In this document: piece after piece, positions 57,729-64,000 of the stretch | How positions within the stretch are numbered: the stretch's first letter is position 1 | How the letters are laid out: every line of letters begins with the position of its first letter | Assembly: GCF_048569485.1 (NCBI RefSeq) | Contig: NC_134357.1 | Coordinates: forward strand, 110,220,744 to 110,284,743 | Direction of reading: 5' to 3' | DNA length: 64,000 nt | Source: Anomaloglossus baeobatrachus | Taxonomy: Eukaryota; Chordata; Amphibia; Anura; Aromobatidae | Notes under the pieces: generated by a model | Seen by the model: only the letters and a program-made list of their open reading frames with translations | The model's database searches: none | Told to the model about the DNA's origin: nothing | Made by a program: the position numbers and the translations under genes

Positions 57729-57930
57729 ATGTCAGGCCGCCGCTGTGCCGGGGCCTCTGGCTCTGCTGCCGCCCACGGAGACACCGGAGGAAGCGGGGAG
57801 CCGGCCCGGGAGCTGTTCGAAGCCTGCAGGAACGGGGACGTGGAGCGGGTGAGGAAGCTGGTGACGGCCGACAACGTGAACAGCAGGGACACGGCGGGCA
57901 GGAAATCCACCCCGCTACACTTCGCTGCAG
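57729..57930 (+). CDS. tnks2: Tankyrase-2, exon 1 (partial gene)
   Basis: The frame begins MSGRRCAG and continues [20 protein letters not shown], then [18 protein letters not shown], which is the start of vertebrate TNKS2 and its first ankyrin repeat. Tankyrase-2 is a poly(ADP-ribose) polymerase that marks axin and other partners bearing tankyrase-binding motifs. The enzyme has ankyrin clusters, a SAM domain and a C-terminal PARP domain; only the first 67 codons are here. The exon ends after GCTGCAG with a GTGAGA splice donor at 57931, leaving one base of the next Gly codon (phase 1). The remaining exons lie beyond 64000, so intron 1 is longer than 6 kb. The Ala/Gly/Ser-rich stretch after residue 8 is shorter and different from the human one, as expected for this variable part. 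Confidence 0.93.
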
Positions 57931-57944
57931 GTGAGAGGCCGGGG

Positions 57945-59260
57945 AGGGCACAGTGCGAGGGGGTGGGGGAGAATGTATATAAGGGGGGATGGAGTATAAG
58001 TGGTGGGGGGCACAGTGCGAGGGGGTGGGGGAGAATGTATATAAGGGGGATGGAGTTGAAGTGGTGGGGGGCACAGTGTGAGGGGGTGGAGTATAAGAGG
58101 GGTGGCACAGTGCAAGGGGTGTATGTGGGGAGAAAGTATATAAGGGGGGATGTAGTAGAAGTGGTGGGGGGCACAGTGTGAGGGGGGGGTATAGGTGGGG
58201 GCACAGTCCGAGGGGGTGGGGGAGTATGTGGAGAGAATGTATATAAGGGGGGGATGGAGTATAAGTGGGGGGGCACAGTGTGAGGGGGCGGGGAGTATAG
58301 GTGGGGGGCACAGTGCGAGGGGGTGGGGTGGGGAGTATGTGGAGAGAATGTATATAAGGGGGGATGGAGAATAAGTGGTGGGGGGCACAGTGTGAGGGGG
58401 TGGGTGGAATAAGTGAGGGGGAGAGTATAGGTGGAGGGCACAGTATGAGGGGGGAGTATAGGTGGGGGGAACAGTGCGAGGGGGTGGAGTATGTGGGGAG
58501 AATGTATATAAGGGGGGATGGAGTATAAGTGGTGGGGGGCACAGTGAGGGGGTGGGTGGAATGTGTGAGGGGGGGGAGTATAGGTGGGGGGGCACAGTGC
58601 GAGGTGGTGGTGGGGAGAATGTATATAAGGGGGATGGAGTATAAGTGGTGGGGGGCACAGTGTGTGGGGGGAGGGCACAGTGTGAAGGGTGGAGTATAGG
58701 TGGGGAGCACATTGTGAGGGGGTGGAGTATAGGGGGTGGGGGTACAGTGCGAGGGGGTGGGGGGGGGGAGTATGTGGGCAAAATGTATATAGGGGGTAAA
58801 GTATAAGTGGTGGGGGCACAGTATGAGGGGGTGGAGTATAAATGAGGGGGCACAGTGTGAGGGGGTGGGGGAATATGTGGGGGTGAAGTATAAGTAGGGG
58901 TGGGCACAGTGCGAGGAGGTAGGGTTGCAGTATGAGTGGGAGCACAGTGCAAGGGGGTGTGGGTGGAGTGTATGGGGGTGGAATGTATATAGTGGGGGGG
59001 CAGTGTGAGTGGGTAGTGGAATGTTTATAAGTGGGGGAATGTTTAATGTGGGGGGTGGAGTATATGTGGAGGGATTTATATATTGGGGGTGGAGTATAAG
59101 TGGGGGCATGTAAATAATGGGAGTGGAGTATATATGGGGTTTGGGGGGCATGTATATAGTGAGGGTGGAGTATATGTGATAGTGGGGGAGTGTATATAAG
59201 TAGGAGTGGAGTGTATGGTGGTGCAGTGTGGGGGGAGTATGGGGTTGGAGTATGTTGGTG
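57945..59260 (+). repeat. G-rich minisatellite at the start of tnks2 intron 1
   Basis: About 1.3 kb of imperfect 50-110 bp units containing gggggcacagtgtgaggggg, gtggggagaatgtatataag and ggggatggagtataagtgg. The non-template strand of tnks2 carries the G-runs. Minus-strand frames of 345-612 codons here are Pro/Thr/His-rich translations of the repeat and are not genes. Confidence 0.93.
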
Positions 59261-60676
59261 GGGGAGGTGGACACACTGTTCACAGTTGAGAAGAGACGTT
59301 TGGGGTCAGGACTTGTCCCTTCCTGCAGCTTCGCCTCTCCGTTACGCCTGGGCTGCACTCTGTAGCAGTGTCCTTTCTCCTCTGTAGCAGTCCTCAGTAG
59401 CAGCCAGACATGTCAGTCTGTCCGGACAAATATCTGCTGTCCTTGTGCAGCAGCATAAAGTGAAGCTGTGTGTGGATCCATTCACTGATGTTCTCCGCCA
59501 GATCTCCTCCAGGGACGCGGGCGATTTCTGTACTGCACGTTCCTGTTTGTGTTTGGACTCATCCTGACATCGGGCTTCTGGTGAGCCTGCTGTGTGATAC
59601 TTTGCTGTGTCAGTGAGACATACTGCCCATTCAGCGCTAATGAAGCTGGGAGACCTGCAGATGTAAGGGCCGCTGTGTGCTTGTCTCATCGTCTGTGACA
59701 GCAGTAATGTATCCCGCAGCTCCTACTGTTACAATAAATGGGATGACGTCAAATCCAACGTGAAAACAGACCTTTAGAGATTTCACTTTCCAGGCGGAAA
59801 TCATTTTGCCAATAAAGTAAAAATTGTCAGCTGCTTGTTGTAGCAGTGTTTTGTCATTGCCATGTACAGTAGGTTTTAATTACATTGCAAAATTCATCTG
59901 TAAATGAAATGTTTCTCAGGGCCCAACTGATTGGGGGCATTTATTACACAGTGGGGTGGTCTATGGCCATAGACATCGGACTGGTCCAAAGTGCCTGAGA
60001 GGCCACTAGTGATCACTGGAGCTAACGTTTACAAGGGCATATGATTGGCAGTCATCAGCCCACGTAAATGGGCCTTTGTATATGAATCTTATCACTAGGA
60101 AGTAGCTGTGGCCTCCACCTCTAGTTTTCAGCTGCTTTATTTCAGAGGGTGTTATTTTACAATTTTAGGTTAATGCTTCCTTAAAATTTGCTGTGAAGAC
60201 TTTAGTGATTCGGAGTATGATGGATTAGACTCCGATGTGAATCATGAGACATAATAGGCTCCTTATGCCCATCACAAGGTATTGCCCCAGGTTTTGGTTT
60301 TTAACCGTTCCAGACTTCTGGAACATTTTTAATAACGAAAGTGTTCATCTTCAACTGCATTGGCATTTTTTTGTCTTGCTATAAAGAAGGCTAGGAAAGG
60401 AATGAGATTTATACTCCCATGAACCCCTTTATGACATTTGATGTACATTTGTCATGGTCGGGAAGGGTTACCCACAAAATTACATAAATGCACGCCACTA
60501 GGATCGTGCGGGCATGGGCTGTAGCCGCATGATCGTTGCTGGTCACTCAGTATTAGTTATAGCAGAGCTCCGGCTGTCACTGCCAGGGAAGGTCCCCGCA
60601 CCGCCCTTGGATGTTTAACCTCATAAATGCTGCGATCAATAGCGATGGGTCACGACAGCCTCCTGGTCTGCCATAT
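59261..60676 (+). other. tnks2 intron 1, no gene recognised
   Basis: Unique-looking intronic sequence. No conserved coding block, RNA gene or clear repeat was identified. Confidence 0.6.
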
Positions 60677-61034
60677 GAGGCTACATGCGCACGCTGCTTT
60701 TTTGGCTGCAGTTTTGTTGTCAGAACTTTCTGACATTTGACTTCCCAGCAAAGTCTATGAGAAGTCAGATTTGCTATGCGCACGTTGCAGTTTATTTATC
60801 AGCGTTTTATTTGTCAAAAGTTTGTGACAAATAAAATGCAGCATGTTCATTCTTTCTGCGTTTTTGTCAACATTTGTCACAAAAACGCAGCAAAAACGCA
60901 GGGTGTGAAAAACGCACCGAAAACGCACCTAAAATTACATGCATTTTTTGTGACATTTCCAGGCTCTCTGACAAGGTGCAGTTTTGGCTGCAGTTTGTGA
61001 ACACAAAAAGATGCAGCGTGCACATGTAGCCTAA
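60677..61034. mobile_element. MITE with AGGCTACATGCGCACGCTGC ends
   Basis: The left end aggctacatgcgcacgctgc and the right end gcagcgtgcacatgtagcct are inverted. The interior has many aaaaacgca and tgcgttttt blocks in both orientations. It is in tnks2 intron 1. Confidence 0.85.
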
Positions 61035-61280
61035 GGCATGCCTGGTAGATCATGCCAGGAGCATGGTCAATGAGGCTTCTGTCAGTACAGTCAGAGTAAT
61101 AAACAGTAATGTCCCAAATGGGGAATAAGTAGAAAAGTTAAATTGTAAAAATATTTTTTTATAAAATCAGAAAAGGACAAAAAGAAAAAAATATATTATA
61201 CCAATAAATGCTTATTTTGTTATTTAAAAACAAAAAAAGTACACATTTGTTAGCGTCGCGTCCGGAACAACCCAATCTGT

Positions 61281-61750
61281 AAGGCCTAAGCCACACGGCG
61301 AGAAAAACGGTGCAAGTGGAGTGCGATAAAAAATCGCATTCCACTCGGACCAATATTAGCCTGTCAGCACACATGAGCAATTATTTTCTCAGCCCTAATC
61401 GAGCCGAGAAAACAATAACAGCATGCTGCGAGTGCAATGCGATCCTTGTTTCTCTCGCACCCATTCAAGTCAATGGGGCGAGAGAAAAATCACACTGCAC
61501 TCGCAGAACACCGGTGTACCGCGAGTGCAGGGCGAGAATGGCAATAGCCGGCTACGGAGTAGAGAGGGAGATAAATCCCTCCCGCCCCTCCTCAGTGCCG
61601 GCCCGCCTCCCCCCCGCATCTGAGGTCTGCTCGCACTAACGGACCTCAGTCGCAGGGACACTTGCATGACACTCGGCTCTGCTGTACTGCCAGCGTGAGC
61701 CGAGTGTCATGCGAGGGGCTCGCAGTAATCCCCGTGTGGCCCCAGCCTTA
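61281..61750. mobile_element. MITE, family D copy 1
   Basis: The ends are loosely inverted: AAGGCCTAAGCCACACGG and CCGTGTGGCCCCAGCCTTA. It shares nearly its whole length with 62966-63444 (ggcgagaaaaacggtg, cattccactcggaccaatat, gcgagaatggca, cgtgagccgagtgtcatgcg). Confidence 0.88.
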
Positions 61751-62264
61751 AACTCACACTAGTTAACCCCTTCTGTGAACACCGCAAAAAATAAAAAGTT
61801 AGCAAAAGCGGTTTTCATCATACCGCTGAAAAAAGGTGGAATAAAACACGATCAAAAAGTCATATGTAAATAAAAATGGTACTGCTGAAAACGTCATCTT
61901 ATCCCCCAAAGAAAAGCCACCATACAGCTCGCTCAGCGAAAAAATAAAAAAGCTATAGCTCCCAGAGTACAGCAATACAAAAACAATTTTGTTTTCTATA
62001 AAATGTTCATGGCTTATAAGCGGCAAAACATAAAAACAATGGTATCATTATAATCGTATTGCTCTGAAGAATAAAGCTGTCTTATCACTTTGAACACGCA
62101 GTTTCTTCTTGGTTCTGCCTCATAAAAAGCAGAATAGAAAACGATCAAAATATATTATGTGCCGCGAAATGGTACCAATAAAATCTCCAACTTGTTCTGC
62201 AAAAAACAAGCCCTCACATGACTGTCAGCAGAAAAATACATAAAAAACAGTAGCCTTTAAAATT
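61751..62264 (+). other. tnks2 intron 1, no gene recognised
   Basis: AT-rich; the sequence resembles decayed transposon 3' parts (ataaaaaagctatagctccc) but no family is assigned. Confidence 0.5.
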
Positions 62265-62550
62265 TGGTGACTTATAGAGCGCTATTAATTCCACAGTGCT
62301 TTGCAGACACCATCATCACTGTCCCCATTGGGGCTCACAATCTAAATTCCCTCTCAGTATGTCTGTGTAGTGTGGCAGGAAACAGGAGAACCTTGAGGAA
62401 ACCCATGCAACATCTGCAAGGAGTTTGTATGTTTTCCCCGTGTTTGTGTGACTTTCCTCCCACACTACAAAAGCGTACTGATTGGGAATTTACATTGTGT
62501 GCACCAATAGGGATAGTGATGTAAAGTGCTGCAGAAAATGATGGCTATAT
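62265..62550. mobile_element. Two SINE fragments facing each other
   Basis: 62265-62408 is a minus-oriented fragment of the same SINE type as 49990-50259 (cactgtccccattggggctc, aggaaacccatgcaa). 62409-62550 is a plus-oriented fragment (tgcaaggagtttgtatgttt, actgattgggaatttacatt, gatgtaaagtgctgcagaaa). The junction is abrupt, and the A-box/B-box part is missing from both. Confidence 0.7.
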
Positions 62551-62568
62551 AAAAAAAATATATACATA

Positions 62569-63768
62569 CACAGTGGGTGAAATAAGTATTTAACATGTCA
62601 CCAAGGTTCTAAGTAAATCTATTTCTAAAGGTGCATCCCATTCAATTCACACCTTAGATGTCCATAAATTACCGGAGTAATGAGAAATGACTATGAACAG
62701 GTAAAGAGTATGGAACATGCTTACTGAAATGTGTTCAATACTTTGTACAAATGTTTGTTGGTAATGACCGCTTCAAAACTCCTCAGGTATGGAGAAACTA
62801 GTCATATGGATTGCTCTGGTGTGAGTTTGGCCCATTCTTCCAACACACTCTTCAAATCCTGAAGGTTCTATGGGCTCCATCCGTGACCTCTGAGCTTTAG
62901 TTCCTTCCATAAATTTTCTATTGGATTCTGGTCCGGTGATTGGTTCGGCCTTTCTAGTAGCTTTCGGCCTAAGCCACACGGCGAGAAAAACGGTGCGAGT
63001 GGACTGCGATAAAAAAAATTGCATTCCACTCGGACCAATATTAGCCTGTGTGTCAGCACCCATGAGCGATTATTCTCTCAGCCCTAATCGAACCAGCATG
63101 CTGTGATTGTAATGTGTCTTGTTTTTCTCGCACCCATTCAAGTCAATGGGGTGAGAGAAAAATCGCACTGCACTCGCGGTACATCGGTATACCACGAGTG
63201 CAGTGCGAGAATGGCAGTAGCCGGCTACGGTACGGAGGAGAGGGAGATAAATCCCTCCCTCCCCTCCTCCGTGCCGGCCCGCCCCTCCTCAGTGTCTGCC
63301 CGCCCCTTGCAGCTGAGGTGTGCTCACACAAACGGACCTCAGTCGCAGGGACACACGCATGACACTCGGCTCCTGCTGTGCTGCCAGCGTGAGCCGAGTG
63401 TCATGCGAGGGGATCGCACTAGTGCCCCGTGTGGTCCTGGCCTTATTTTCTTTGTCTGAAACCAATTTCGTTAGCTGGGTGTTTGGCATCATTGTCTTGC
63501 TGACATGTTCACCCTTGTTTCATCTTCATCATCCTGGTAAATGGCAGCAGATTTTTATCAAACATGTCATGATACATTTGTCCATTCAACCTTCCTTCAA
63601 TTAGATGAAGTTTGCCAGTGCCGTATGCTGAAAAACTGCCCCATACCTTGATGTTCCCATTTCCAAACTTCACTGTTGTATGGTATTTTTGGGGTGATTT
63701 TACCTTTTGGCCTCCAAAGATGGTGTGGCATCCAAAGAGTTCAGTTTTGGTCTCATCTGATCAGATTC
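62569..63768 (-). mobile_element. Tc1-like transposon, interrupted by a MITE
   Basis: It begins CACAGTGGGTGAAATAAGTA after TA (62567-62568), a common Tc1 terminus. Minus-strand transposase sequence includes tttccataaattttctattg and ggattctggtccggtgattg (the region around the last catalytic residues) and ctggtaaatggcagcag further in. Family D MITE copy 2 (62966-63444) splits it. Its N-terminal end is cut at 63769 by the next element or lies beyond the window. The frame is broken. Confidence 0.85.
62966..63444. mobile_element. MITE, family D copy 2, inside the Tc1 copy
   Basis: It runs from ggcctaagccacacggcgag to cgtgtggtcctggcctta and is near-identical to 61281-61750 apart from small indels. 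The Tc1 sequence resumes after it (ttattttctttgtctgaaac). Confidence 0.88.
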
Positions 63769-63770
63769 TA

Positions 63771-64000
63771 CAGTGGAACCTTGCTTAACGAGAACAACCC
63801 GTTCTGGGAGTGCGCTTGTTAACCAAGTTACTCGTTCAGCAAAGCAAGATTTCCCATAGGAAATCATTGCAATGCAGACAATTCCTTCCACAACTAGTTA
63901 AATGTCCCATCCTGGTCCCCTTTTCTCCATTCCATACACGCACACGCACATATTATATGCTCACCTTACCTTCCGTTCCATCTCTGGTCTCCTGGGATTT
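63771..64000. mobile_element. Start of a mariner-type repeat, cut by the window edge
   Basis: TA (63769-63770) precedes CAGTGGAACCTTGCTTAACG, a terminus type I associate with mariner-like frog repeats. The rest lies outside the window. Confidence 0.6.

Noticed and set aside
57520-59358. Minus-strand open frames of 612, 428 and 345 codons opposite tnks2 intron 1
   Set aside because: They are Pro/Thr/His-rich translations of the G-rich minisatellite and run across tnks2 exon 1 on the opposite strand; no domain is seen.

Overview
The window looks like a repeat-saturated piece of a large vertebrate genome, most likely a frog. The reasons are two recognisable host genes (a TLR13/TLR22-type Toll-like receptor and the first exon of tankyrase-2) and the repeat set: hAT elements with 8-bp target duplications, Tc1-like transposons, a DIRS retroelement, Penelope-derived palindromes, TTAA-target elements including one with the TTAAAGGRR terminus known from Xenopus T2/Kolobok elements, CR1 and a tRNA-type SINE. 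This is inference from family knowledge; no search was run.

Layout. 1-535 is a 20-bp minisatellite. 970-1306 is a small foldback. 1913-4878 is a palindromic hAT-type element carrying a Penelope reverse-transcriptase fragment. 5463-9871 is a non-autonomous LTR element with a cold-shock-like domain. 11085-15825 is a DIRS fossil. 15935-19410 holds inverted repeats, MITEs, a CR1 3' end and a Tc1 relic. 20936-23782 (minus strand) is the Toll-like receptor, essentially full length (948 codons) but with one in-frame stop near its N-terminus. 24-27 kb holds MITE and Tc1 debris. 27280-35066 is a four-level nest: Tc1, holding hAT, holding a Penelope-derived palindrome, holding a 3.9-kb TTAA element. 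36.3-49.2 kb is a broken hAT transposase gene with a BED zinc finger, invaded by a solo LTR, a hammerhead-bearing retroposon, an inverted-repeat cluster and a second, 4.7-kb TTAA element. 50-57 kb holds a SINE, related LTRs, several MITEs and an 863-bp T2-type palindrome. 57.2-57.9 kb is the CpG-rich promoter and exon 1 of tnks2 (plus strand); the rest of the window is its intron 1, which opens with 1.3 kb of G-rich minisatellite and then collects MITEs, a SINE pair and a Tc1 element running to the window edge.

Only the two host genes are likely to make cellular proteins: the receptor, if the stop is not real or is polymorphic, and tankyrase-2. Nearly all other long open frames come from transposons or from GC-rich tandem repeats that stay open in several frames. 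The region is most useful as a record of insertion order, because many target-site duplications are still readable. Its more unusual points are the cold-shock-like domain in an LTR element, the hammerhead-like motif in a 480-bp retroposon, and the shared 390-bp module array in two otherwise different TTAA elements.
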